DNA from: Strongyloides papillosus
Lineage: Eukaryota; Nematoda; Chromadorea; Rhabditida; Strongyloididae
Length of the DNA: 64,000 nucleotides
Assembly: GCA_005656395.1 (NCBI GenBank)
Contig: SRSI01000004.1
Span: forward strand, 2,170,001 to 2,234,000
Direction: 5' to 3'
The translations under genes were made by a program, and so were the position numbers. The number at the start of each line of letters is the position of its first letter. The first letter of the stretch is position 1. Below, piece by piece: positions 1 through 11,283 of this stretch. The notes under the pieces were generated by a model. That model worked only from the letters and a program-made list of their open reading frames with translations, was not told the origin of the DNA and searched no databases.

Positions 1-392
1 ATTTTTAAATGTTTCTATTCTATACGTAATTTTTTAATATCCTTAAGTCATTTTCAAGATTATTAAAAACAAATGTATTTCTCTCATTAAGACATGCTTC
101 AATATAATTTTAAAAATAAATAATAATAACAATATCACAATATTTTTATTTTTTTACTTTGCGTTGATGATATAACAAAAAAATAATTTTTAATATAATT
201 TTTTTAGGGTATATAAATCTTAGCACTAACACAAATTACAATATACACGACTATTGAAAGAAAAAAATTAATAAGGTACTATAGCTTCTTTCCATGTTAA
301 AAATTTCATTTGTGAAATAATTTGGATTTAAATATATATAATCGAATAATAAAATTGGTTACTATACTTCGTAACTTATATTTACTAGAATA

Positions 393-1158
393 TTAACTAT
401 TTCCCATTTGAGCTTTGTTTGTCTGAAGAAAAATTAAATATTAGTAAAATTATATGTTAAATATACCTGAACGATTCCAATAATCATTCCAAAAAGTCCG
501 ATAGCTGAAGCAAAGATTTCAATAATAAGAATTTTGACGAAAAGAGCTGGATTGGCAGCATCAGCAAGTGCAGCTCCTGATCCAACAATACCAACAGCAA
601 TACCACAAACGAGATTAGAAAAACCAACGGTCAAACCACCACCAAAAATGAGGTATCCAGCAAGAAGATTTTTAGAGTAAACTTCTGGTGTAGCTATTTT
701 TGGATCAAATGGATGAAGTTTACCAACAAATACGAAAGCCATAATAATACCAAAAATGGCTACAGCTTCACAGAAAATGATAGAAACTAAATTCTTAGTA
801 CGAATTCTTGGTGTTTTTACTCCACCACCAAGAATAGATGAGCCTGTTGTGAATATACCCCTATAAATTAATAATTAGGAATAATATTTTACCATATAAC
901 TTACCATCCAGCCCCAATAACAGATAAAGATAAAGAAGCTCCAATACCTAAACCTGCCCACATATGCGGTGATGTTGATTCAAGGAACCATGCAAAATCA
1001 AATCTGGATCCTTGTCCAGTAAGCATATAAAAAAGACCTAAAATTTTTTTATTTAATAAATTAAACACTGTTTTAAGTAAACACATACCAGTAGCAATAA
1101 TAAGGAATGTTGTTATTCCTGAAAGAACACCTGCAGTTGCTGCTATCGGTCCAACCAT
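393..1158 (-). CDS. vha-4: V-type proton ATPase 21 kDa proteolipid subunit (c'')
   Basis: Subunit of the membrane-embedded V0 rotor ring that carries protons across endosomal, lysosomal and plasma membranes. Four exons on the minus strand: 1158-1089, 1037-905, 860-467 and 422-393, joined by introns of 51, 44 and 44 bases with GT/AG ends; the product is 208 residues, the usual size for c''. Visible family stretches are [76 protein letters not shown] and [20 protein letters not shown], in the order expected for helices 1 to 5. The glutamates in the FCEA and LIIEIFAS helices are the proton-binding candidates. The C-terminus is [13 protein letters not shown]. The start ATG gives the family N-terminus [17 protein letters not shown]. 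The gene is divergent from the CLC exchanger. Very confident in identity; exon edges come from splice signals. Confidence 0.96.
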
Positions 1159-2351
1159 TCTATAATATACTTAATTACATTTAAACAAATTATGATAAAT
1201 AAACAATAAAGTATTTGTAAATAAATATAAATATATAAGTATAAGTTTTTTTATTATATATAGTGTATTAAAATAATACAACTAATTTTTAGTAAATTCA
1301 TATATGTTAAATTTAACGTATTCTTGATCGTTAAGTTTTTAATACAAGCACCACTACCCTTGACTATTGGATGGTTTTCGTTCTTTAATGTTGGTCCTGT
1401 TTACACACTTTTACACATTTTTACCATCACTTTATATAGTAAAATTGGAATAATGTTCAACCTTTTCAAGTATGTATAGAAAATTGCGTGTAAATGTGTA
1501 ACTGATAATTAAATATTAAAAAATATCACTGACAATTAAGATGATAATTTAATTTTTAAAATGGATTTTAATGATTAATTTTCATAGGACAAGTATAAAA
1601 TATGAATGACGCAGCAATAAATGGAATAAAGTCACCACAATTTATATAACTTTTCATAAATTCATTGTTTTTCAATAAATGACATTCTAAAATAATTATA
1701 AATTCTATAAATCTACTTTAAAATAAAAAATATTATATTACTCTATGAAATAATTGGTTTTTACAAAACTAAGGTATACTAATAATAATATATATACTTT
1801 CGTAGTATTACCAAACACAAATATATCAGTAATATTATCAATACCACGATAAATTACTTTATATAATTTATACAAATGTTTTTCTTTTTCTACTTTAAAA
1901 TTGATTCATAAAAGATAAAAAAAGAAAAAGAGAAATTAATTTGCTATTACAATAATAATTATTTATATATTCTATGATATATTATTTTTATTGCTCCAGA
2001 TATAATATTTGTCTAATCCTTTATCATATAAGTACATATAATATCTAGCATTTTTTTAACTAAAGAATTTTTCAAATAAAAAAGAAAAAACAATTGCTGT
2101 AAAATTTTTATTGATAAAATATTACCACAGTTTGAATGTCGAGGAAACGTTACACTTTTATAGATGAAGTGAGTAAAATTAAGAATTCTCTTTTTTTTTT
2201 GCTTTAAAGAAACCATATATTAAAAATTATTAAAACAAATATTTTTCAATCAATCTTTTTTTTTCTATACATCGTTACATATTTAGGTGTTTTTTTTACC
2301 TTTTTTTATTTTAAACTTTTTTATTTTTATTAAGTATATTTATAGAATTTA
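1159..2351. other. Divergent intergenic region between vha-4 and the CLC gene
   Basis: About 1.2 kb of AT-rich sequence between two divergent genes, so it should hold both promoters and perhaps a 5' exon of the CLC gene. Short homopolymer runs are common. No convincing first exon with an ATG and a phase-0 donor was found on the plus strand. The short minus-strand open frame around 2013-2216 has no recognisable product and I treat it as chance. Confidence 0.6.
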
Positions 2352-2357
2352 TTTTAG
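2352..2357 (+). promoter_or_regulatory. Splice acceptor at the head of the CLC coding exon
   Basis: TTTTAG directly precedes an open stretch (2358-2429) that is in frame with the first ATG at 2430. It is either the cis acceptor after an upstream exon or a spliced-leader trans-splice site. The in-frame stretch reads as plausible protein, which favours a cis-spliced upstream exon. Confidence 0.55.
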
Positions 2358-2429
2358 AAAGAAGACGAAAGCAAACAACTATTATTATCTGATTCTGAGA
2401 CTTTTTTAAATGGTGAAAGAAGTAAAAAA

Positions 2430-4922
2430 ATGATTGGTAGTGAAGAAACCTCACCAAGAAATGTTGATTCATTTTTTATAACTGAAGATGGTAGTGATAT
2501 ATTCAATGGTAATAATCAAAATGTAAATGGAGAAATGTTAACTGGTACAGAAGTTATTAATAATACTATTAAAAGAAATATTACAGGTGGTGCAGTATCA
2601 TATAATGTAACGAATAATATTGATGATGATGAAAATACAGTTGAAATTATACCACCAATGTTTACGAAATATGGTGATTTTCACACAATTGATTGGCAAA
2701 AAGACTTAGCTAGAGATCGTCTTAGACATAAATTGTTATCAAATACAAAAAAAGAATTTCCACTTGGAGTAGTTAGAAATTTATGGGATGCTGGAAGTGG
2801 TTGGTTATGTGTATTAATGATTGGGCTAGCTGCAGGTGCCACGGCTGGTATAATTGATATTGGTGCACGATGGATGAGTGATTTAAAAGAAGGTATTTGT
2901 GCTGATAGATTTTGGTTAGATCGTGAACATTGTTGTTGGTCATCAAACGACAGTCTTTTTAAAGATTCAGATTGTAGTTCGTGGACAACATGGCCAGAGA
3001 TGTTGCATCATTATGAGAAAAATTTTATTTATTATTCATTTGACTTTATTTTCTATGTACTATGGGCTGTCTTGTTAGCTGGATTGACTGTTTGTTTTGT
3101 AAAAGTCTTCGCACCATATGCCTGTGGCTCTGGTATACCTGAAATAAAATGCATCTTATCAGGATTTGTCATTCGTGGTTACCTCGGAAAATGGACATTT
3201 ATAATAAAATCTGTTGGCTTGATTTTAGCATCAGCAGCAGGGTTGTCATTAGGTAAAGAAGGTCCCATGGTTCATTTAGCATGTTGTATTGGAAATATAT
3301 TTAGTTATATGTTCCCAAAATATGGTTTAAATGAAGCAAAAAAAAGAGAGATTTTAAGTGCTTCAGCTGCAGCCGGTGTATCAGTTGCTTTTGGTGCACC
3401 TATTGGTGGAGTTCTTTTTAGTTTGGAGGAAGCATCATATTACTTTCCACTTAAAACAATGTGGAGATCTTTCTTTTGTGCATTAATTGCAGGTATTATT
3501 CTAAGAATTGTTAATCCCTTTGGTAGTGACCAAACATCTTTATTTCATGTTGATTATTCAATGAAATGGAATTTTTTTGAATTAATACCTTTTGCAAGTT
3601 TAGGTATCTTTGGTGGGGTACTTGGGAGTTTGTTTATCTGGGCTAATATTAAATGGTGTTCATTAAGAAAAACAAATTCAAAACTTGGTAGAAATCCGAT
3701 TAATGAAGTTTTAATTATAAGTGCTCTTACAGCCGCTATATCTTACTTTAACCCATATACCAAAAAAAGTGCTTCGTCATTAATTAAACAACTCTTTGAT
3801 AGATGTGGACCCGAAGATTATATGCAAGATTTATGTGATTATAATAATCAAACATTTAGTACAGACAAAATTGATGATAACTATCACACTGGAGATTTAG
3901 GTTCTGGTCTTCAAACAGCTTTTTGGCAGCTCATTTTTGCTTTAGTAGCTAAACTTTTATTTACAATTGTTACATTTGGTGTCAAAGTTCCATCAGGTTT
4001 ATTTGTCCCATCAATGGCTATGGGTGCAATTGCTGGAAGATTACTCGGAATATCTATGGAATCAATAGCTTCAAGTGTCCAAAAATATAATGGTCCAAAT
4101 AGCTATTTTTCCTGTCAAATAGGTAAAGATTGTGTTATGCCTGGTTTGTATGCAATGGTTGGTGCTGCATCGGTTTTAGGTGGTGTTACAAGAATGACAG
4201 TATCATTAGTAGTAATAATGTTTGAATTAACAGGGAGTTTAGAGTTTATAGTTCCAACAATGATTGCTGTTATGTTTGCTAAATGGGTTGGTGATGCAAT
4301 ATATCGTACTGGTATATATGATGCACATATTGAACTAAATGGATATCCATTCCTTGATAATAAAGGTGAATATCCATATTCAACAATAGCTTCGCAGGTA
4401 ATGAAACCAGGTTCTGAAATGAATTCATTAAGAGTAATTACACAAGATACAATGACAGTTGGTGATATTGAAAACCTATTAAGGGAAACAGATTTTAATG
4501 GTTTTCCTGTTGTTGTTAATGAAGAAAACTTGTATCTTGTTGGCTTTGTGACACGAAGAGATCTTCAGGTAGCACTACATGAAGCTAGAAAAAGTATGCC
4601 ATATGTTGTGACAAACTCAATTGTCATTTTTTCAAATATTAACATAGAATTTGAACTTAACAGTGGAGAGCCGGCTCCATTTAAGCTTCGCAAAATTATG
4701 GATCTTGTAAGTTATTGAATTATGCTTATTTTGTATTTTTATTAACAATATTACGTGTTTTAGGCCCCAATGACTGTTACTAGTTCTACTCCTATGGAAA
4801 CTGTAATTGACATGTTTCGCAAACTTGGATTACGTCAAGTTCTTGTAACTAGAAATGGAAAAATATTGGGTATTATTACCAAAAAAGATATTTTGCATTT
4901 TATGAAATTAAAAACTGCATAA
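2430..4922 (+). CDS. clh-5: CLC-3/4/5-type endosomal chloride/proton exchanger
   Basis: Intracellular 2Cl-/H+ antiporter of the CLC-3/4/5 branch, which supplies counter-charge for V-ATPase acidification of endosomes. Two exons, 2430-4706 and 4764-4922 (57-base intron), give 811 residues, matching vertebrate relatives. Motifs: YGDFHTIDW near residue 81, GSGIPEIK 233-240, GKEGP 275-279 with gating Glu277, and SLEE 331-334 carrying the intracellular proton glutamate, which marks an exchanger rather than a channel. [20 protein letters not shown] and [19 protein letters not shown] are also present. Two cytoplasmic CBS domains follow; the intron lies between them, and the second exon gives [14 protein letters not shown] and [10 protein letters not shown]. 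An AATAAA lies at 4973. The frame stays open upstream to the acceptor at 2357, so 24 or more residues may precede Met1 and the true start may lie in an unseen exon. The symbol follows the C. elegans orthologue. Confidence 0.95.
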
Positions 4923-5721
4923 ATACACATTCATAAATGTTAAGTATCACATACTAACTTATCATTATTTGCAATAAAAATTGTTAACAATGACAAATAA
5001 ATATACAATTTGAATTCACTTTTATTTTGATTCCCTAATTGTTAAATATATCTCAACTTGTCTTATGGACATATAAAAAAATAAATAGACATGTAAAGTC
5101 AACATTAATGTAATTAAAGTTGTTTAGTTTACAATGATGACTCTAAAAAAATAGTTGTCTGATAATACAAGACAATCAAAAACACTCTTCGGTTACATGA
5201 TATGACTAATACTACACAAAAAAATAAGTTTTAACATGTATTTTGTTTTCACAATTCTTAAAGTATAGGTACTGTTGTATATTACAATCCAGACATATAA
5301 TAACACAAAGTTGATTTTCATTGAAATTATATCAATTGGATGGTAGATAATCAAAGCGAAACAACCGCTATATTCGCACTTTCTATAAAGTCTTAATTTC
5401 AATACATATAATCAAAAGATTTTAAACAAGTTCTAAAGTATTATTGAAATTTCGAGGCCTATTCATTATTTTAATTGTAAGTAGCGAGATTAAAATTGCA
5501 CCACTTATCCTAATACAATAAAATTTTTAAATCCACACCTATTTTCGGTGAAATACCCCCACATAGTCCAATGAAGATTATAGGAGTCATCTCAAATTAT
5601 ATGGAGGACTTTTGAATTGAAACATTGAAAACAGGAAAAACCTGGGCTTGTTTGACTTTTGCAAATATTTTTTAGATTTAATATATTCTTCGTACCCACC
5701 TATTTAGAAATTTTAAGGAAC
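4923..5721. other. Intergenic region
   Basis: Holds the CLC 3' UTR (poly(A) signal at 4973) and the upstream region of the Cys-rich gene. The stretch 5420-5720 is visibly less AT-rich than the surroundings and could be promoter sequence. The short minus-strand open frame around 5193-5402 has no recognisable product. Confidence 0.55.
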
Positions 5722-5729
5722 TATATAAG
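5722..5729 (+). promoter_or_regulatory. TATA box of the Cys-rich secreted protein gene
   Basis: TATATAAG inside a slightly more GC-rich context, 43 bases before the ATG at 5772. The spacing suits a transcription start around 5750 with a very short 5' UTR, typical of a strongly expressed tissue-specific secreted-protein gene. Inferred from position and consensus only. Confidence 0.5.
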
Positions 5730-5771
5730 TTCATCAACCATTGAAGTTAAATACAATTTCAATAATTCATC

Positions 5772-7078
5772 ATGCTTGCTTCAAAATCATTTACATTTTT
5801 GTTGTTTATATCGGCAATTTCATTATCACTTCTACAAGTAAGAGTTTATTAATTATTATAAAAATTTTTAATCTTAATATAATTTAGGCTTCCGGAATTC
5901 GTAACAAACGTCAATGCAGTTGTATGCAACAACAACAACCTTCATGTTCATGTTCTCAAGCTACTCAGAAAAGTTATACGTCTCAAGTACAAGTTTCATG
6001 TGGATGTCAAACATCTTCTGTATCAACAACACAAGCTCCATGTAATTGTAATACACAAGCTTATCTTATTACTCCAATTAAACAATGCATGAATAATTGT
6101 CAAAGTACATGCCAAAAAACATGTCAATCAAGTTCTAGTGTTTCAAATAAGAATGCTTGTCCTGCTGCTTGTTCAAAAACTTGTCAAATTACATGTATTA
6201 AATTTTCTATTCCAACAGCAATTACTACTACAACAACAACACCATCACCACAGAATAATATATTTTTAATATCAATTCAAAAGGTTTCGTGCGAGAACAA
6301 TTGTCAAAATACTTGTGGAAGAAACGTACAATGTAATCAACAATGTTTGGGTATATGTGCTTGTGAAGCAAATTGTCAAACTAGCTGTACATCAAATAAA
6401 ATAGCTTCTGTTGATTCATGTATACCAGCATGTCAAAATGCATGTACAAATAGTAACCAACAAAAAGAAATTCAAGTTCAAGTTGGAAGTTGCCAATCAT
6501 CTTGTCAAAATCAATGTTCTTCTTCAGATAGTAGTAATGTTTGCCAAACTCAATGTAATAATCAATGCAAATGCCAAAATGCTTGTATTTCAAGTTGTAC
6601 TGAACAGAATAAACCAAGTCAATATTGTCAATCATCATGTCAAAATACATGTAATGCCATTAATGCTTATGTAGTTTCACTTCCTGTAGCTTCAACACAA
6701 AAACCAGTTGATGAATGTAATTCTGATTGTCAAAATAAATGTTCTCAGAAACAAAATCCAGCAACATGTATTACAATTTGCCAAATTCAATGTGATTCAC
6801 AATACGAAACAACAACTACAACTACACTTGCTCCAATAAATTATGAATGTACTCCAATTTGCATCAATACATGTGTTTCTTCATGTATGCAAAATACACA
6901 ACCACAAGCTCAATCTCAATGTGCACCAAGATGTAATAATGCCTGCCAACAACAGTGTGAACAAGAGCTTGAAGTTTCAGCTATAGTTATTTCTTGTACA
7001 CAAACACAAACTTCATCCTGTTCATGCCCACAAAATTATTCACCTTGTGCTAGTAATACTCAATGTTGCAGACGTTGA
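5772..7078 (+). CDS. Secreted Cys/Gln-rich protein with Cx3Cx3C repeats
   Basis: Two exons, 5772-5837 and 5888-7078 (50-base intron), 418 residues. The first exon is a signal peptide (MLASKSFTFLLFISAISLSL). Mature sequence probably begins after a furin-type RNKR site at residues 27-30. The rest is a Cys/Gln/Asn/Ser-rich chain with about fourteen Cx3Cx3C units, for example CMNNCQSTCQKTC, CEANCQTSC, CQSSCQNTC and CAPRCNNACQQQC. Two Thr-rich linkers (TAITTTTTTP and ETTTTTTLAP) look like O-glycosylated spacers. It ends in a compact Cys cluster and CCRR. Such Cys arrays form disulfide-rich extracellular proteins; secreted Gln/Cys-repeat proteins are common in nematodes, but I cannot name the family or a function. 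A TATA box at 5722 and AATAAA at 7214 bracket it. Cuticle, egg-shell, mucin or excretory-secretory roles are all possible. Confidence 0.88.
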
Positions 7079-10000
7079 TTTGTGTGAACTATGGTTCTTC
7101 ATCTTTTATAAACGAGAAAATTTCATTTATTTATAATGTAGAAATTTTCATATAACATTAATTTTCGTATATATTTCACAAATATTTGTATATATAGAAG
7201 AACTATAAATGCAAATAAATTACTTTTTTTTATAAATAAAATAAAAGAAAACTTATATCATTTCTATTTTCTTTAAAATCATAAAACTTCAATTAATTAC
7301 AATAATACTATTGTGAGTTAAATAAATATTTTTAAAATTTATAGATTTCTAAAGATGAATTTTTATAACAAAAAAATGTTTTTTAATATATACAATAAAA
7401 GCACATAAAACTATCAAATACTTAAGAATTTCAAAAAATAATAATATAAAAAATTTAGAACTTGATTTACTTGTTTTTCTTGGTAATTTTTGTGTATTCA
7501 AAGTAATTTCTTATCACAACGCCAAAAATTATTTTTTAAACAGTTTTTTCATTACTAAAATTTAAATAACAAAAATTCACTGATAAATATTTATCACATT
7601 AAATAGCAAATATGTTATGTCAGTAATTGTAGTTAAAATTATATTTTATAGGTAATATTTAATATGAAAATAATATATGCAGTAAAATTTTTAAATACCG
7701 TTTTATCATGTATTTTCAAACTCAAGTTATGAGTTAACTATTGTGAATTTCATGTAATCACACAAAAAAAAACTAAAGATTTAATGATATATTAAAAAGA
7801 TTTAATAAAAAGAATTATTTTAATAACTTATTAACAACAGCAGGCCAGAATAAAAAAAAGTAATCTGAAGTTCAGGACAAATTAAAATTTCCAGCTGTTA
7901 TGTAACTATGTAAAAAGAAAAAATAAGGAAATAGGCCATATTATAATTAAATATTACAAAAATTTAATTTTTTTAAATATATTTTGGTCATGAAAGAAAA
8001 TTTTTCATAAATAAATATGTAATATTTATTATGGTTAAATGATAATAAACCAACAAATATAATTTTAAACTATCTTTCATTAACTTTTCCTCTAAAACGT
8101 TATATTTTTGTGGTATAAAGAATATACTTCCATGATATTATTTGTACTAAATGTTTTGAGCTATAAAGATTAATTTTATTCGAAATACTTTTTAATCAAC
8201 TGCTTTTTATTAAAAACATTATCTATATGATATATTATAAATTTAAATTCTTAATCGAAATAAATTTTCATTTAATAAGACTGTGAGAATTATTTTTATT
8301 TAAGTAAAATTTTTTACTATTATTAACTAAAATTGAACATCATTCTAAGTATAAAATCCGTTTTTAAATACTACTGCTTTTATTTCATATAATAACTCAA
8401 ATAATGTATAAATTTTACAATATTTTGAAATATTAGAAGTTATTAAAGAACTTAAATTTTAATTTTACAGACTTTTATTAAAATAAAAGCATTTTAAGGT
8501 GGCCATTAAAGTTAAGTATTTCAAAAAATACTATGACGTTATTAATTTTTACTTTGATTAATTGTAACAAATGTTGAGTATTTTTACCAATAACTATATT
8601 ATTATTTATACTCGATTATAGTTAAAAAAAATGGCAATTAGACATATCATTTTATTAAATTAGTTAGTGTTAAATAATATCTAGCTGAATTGTTTATCTA
8701 AAAACAAAAATTGATGTATTATTTTATAAAAAAAAGTTCTCGTAGGTAATCCAAATATTTAAAAGATTGCATATTGCCGTAGATAATAAATAATACATTT
8801 TAGTCAGAATTTAGTACCTTTTGTTCAGGAATAATTTTTTATTTTGTAATTTTCAAATGTAAGGAAAAAAATTTATCCTTACAGAAAAAGGAAATTTTTT
8901 AATAATTTATAAAAAATATTTAACAATTTTTTATTCATATTTGATTTGTAAAGTTGTAAGTATAGAAATATACTTTTTGCTTTATTTGAGAACATTTTAG
9001 TTTCATTATAAATATGTGATTAAATATTAATATCGTTTATATGTTATTTTAAAAATAAAAATATTCAAATTATTGTAAAACTTAAATGTCAAAGTAATAA
9101 TAGTAAAAATAAAATATAATAAAAACTTATTTAATGTAGTACATGATATATGTATCAATAAAACGAAAAAAGTTAGCTTTGAAAAAAATAGCATGACGTT
9201 AAAATTTCTGAAAAATTTTTTTTCATATATATTGTACTTTGTCATCTTTACATTTTTTTAATTCAGTTATTTATCCTTTAATTTACCACCTTTCACAAGA
9301 AGAATTATTATTCTATATTTTTTTCTACAATTTTTGCAATGTAATTTTAAGTCTTTTAACAAAAAAATTGTATAGTAACATTTTATTTTCTATAGCTCTA
9401 CATTTTGTACAATAAAGTAGATTATCTATAATAAAATATTTCTAATAACATATGATTACCCTATAAATGTAACTGGAAAACAATTATTAACATGTTTTAA
9501 TAATTAAATATTTTAATCAGATTTATTTAATTTATCATTGATTTTTTATATATATTATTAAATATTATTTAATATTGAAAGTCCTATTTGTTAAAATAAA
9601 GGAAATACTTTAGCAGATTCAATGTATTTGATGACATTAAAAATTTTTTTAAAGTTAAATTTTAAGAATATATATGATTAAAACATATATTTTAACTTCC
9701 TTTCTCAATAAAATTTATTTATTTATATGTTTTTTAACTTTACTTTGTTTACTATAACATTATGATTGTTATATGTTTGTTGAAGAAATAACCATGGTGG
9801 AATATGTTATGAGAAATATTATTAAATAAAAAAACTGCATAAAAATATTTTTTAATTTGTTATTATTATTGATCTGGTGCTATTTTTTAATTTTATCTTA
9901 ATTAATATGATTACTTTACAATTAAAAAATTCATGACAAATCTTTATTGCATAAACTTTTTTAAGAAATTTAGAGAGTTTTTTAAATTTATTTTAATTAT

Positions 10001-11283
10001 AAAAATATGTTTTCCATTTATGTAATGATACTACAAAAAATCTGTAATAAATAGGTACGTATTTTTTAAAATAAAAAACAATTAAAAGTTTAATTAAAAT
10101 ACTAATAATATAAGGTGTGCATAAAAAATGTGAAATCAATTCCATTTTTAATAGTTATATTTTTAACTCTATAATACTTTAAATTAATGAAAATAATAAT
10201 TGTAAAATAATAATATCAGTCTCTTATTAAAAATAAAGATTAAAAGTATAAGTAGAAATGAATATAAACAAACTGAAAGAAAAAAACTATTTAAACCTTG
10301 GCATTTTAGTCAAAAATATAACCGATTTTCCTATTAATCATCTTTGAACATTTACTTTAATATTCAACTACATCATTTATTGTCTCTCTCATTTCGATCC
10401 ATCAATCCTATCCACAAATATCACAATTTTTAATTCCCTTGTTATTGTTGAATGATACAAGAAACAAAATCAAAATTTAAAAAAGTTTTCAATTTCCCAT
10501 AAGACCTAATTTTACATAGCCTTTTATTAATATTTAAATATAGTAGTCTTCTTCAGCATTTTGAATATCTTATTTTTAAGCATAAAATAAATGAGAGCCA
10601 TAAAGTTTAACAAAAGTCTTTTCAATAAAAATGAAGTTTGTGGTAGCTTTTAACAGTGAATAATTGAAAAGCGTAAAAACTTAAAAATATATTTTTTCTC
10701 AGCACAACGAAATTTGTGTATTCTATAAGAACAGACCAATCTTAATATAGTAAAAATCTTTGTAAAAATATATATTTCTATTTATACATAGTATATGATT
10801 ACTATTTGTGATTAAAAAATACGACTTTTTTTATAAATTTACTTCAATAAACCTCAAAATGTTCTTTTATCTGTTTAAATATCTAATTTAAAGTAAAATT
10901 AAAAAAGTGATTGCTATATTAATGATATTAAAGTAATTGTCTACTATAAAACTAACTGGTTCTTGTTTTAATATAAAAACGTTTATATTTTTTTAATGAA
11001 GTATTAATCTATAATGTAAATAAATCTTTTTATTAAACTACTGAACCAAAAAATTTTTTTCTATATCTATTTTTTAATACATGTTATTTTTTATTAATTA
11101 ATATTATTTTTCTGTTATTTTGCACTATTATGACATTTACATAACTTTATAAATTATTTTTTTAGTTTTCCTGCTTAGAAATATTTTTAAATTATTTTTA
11201 TAACTATAAACAATTAATAACTTTACAAAAGCTATTTTTCCATAACTTTTTTATTTCGGCATAACAAACTGGATTGGTTGCAG
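7079..11283. other. Long AT-rich intergenic region
   Basis: About 4.2 kb. It begins with the 3' UTR of the Cys-rich gene. No open frame here looks like protein; the one at 9027-9245 (minus) is low-complexity Phe/Leu/Lys/Asn. The next gene needs a start codon upstream of 11284 if its first recognised exon is coding, so an unidentified small 5' exon may lie here. No RNA gene, tandem repeat or transposon end was recognised. Confidence 0.55.

Noticed and set aside
6381..6674. Open frames on both strands inside the Cys-rich gene
   Set aside because: They overlap the real exon in other frames and consist of residues created by the TGT/CAA codon pattern.
9027..9245. 72-codon minus-strand frame in the 7-11 kb gap
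   Set aside because: Low-complexity Phe/Leu/Ile/Asn composition, no splice context and no recognisable motif.
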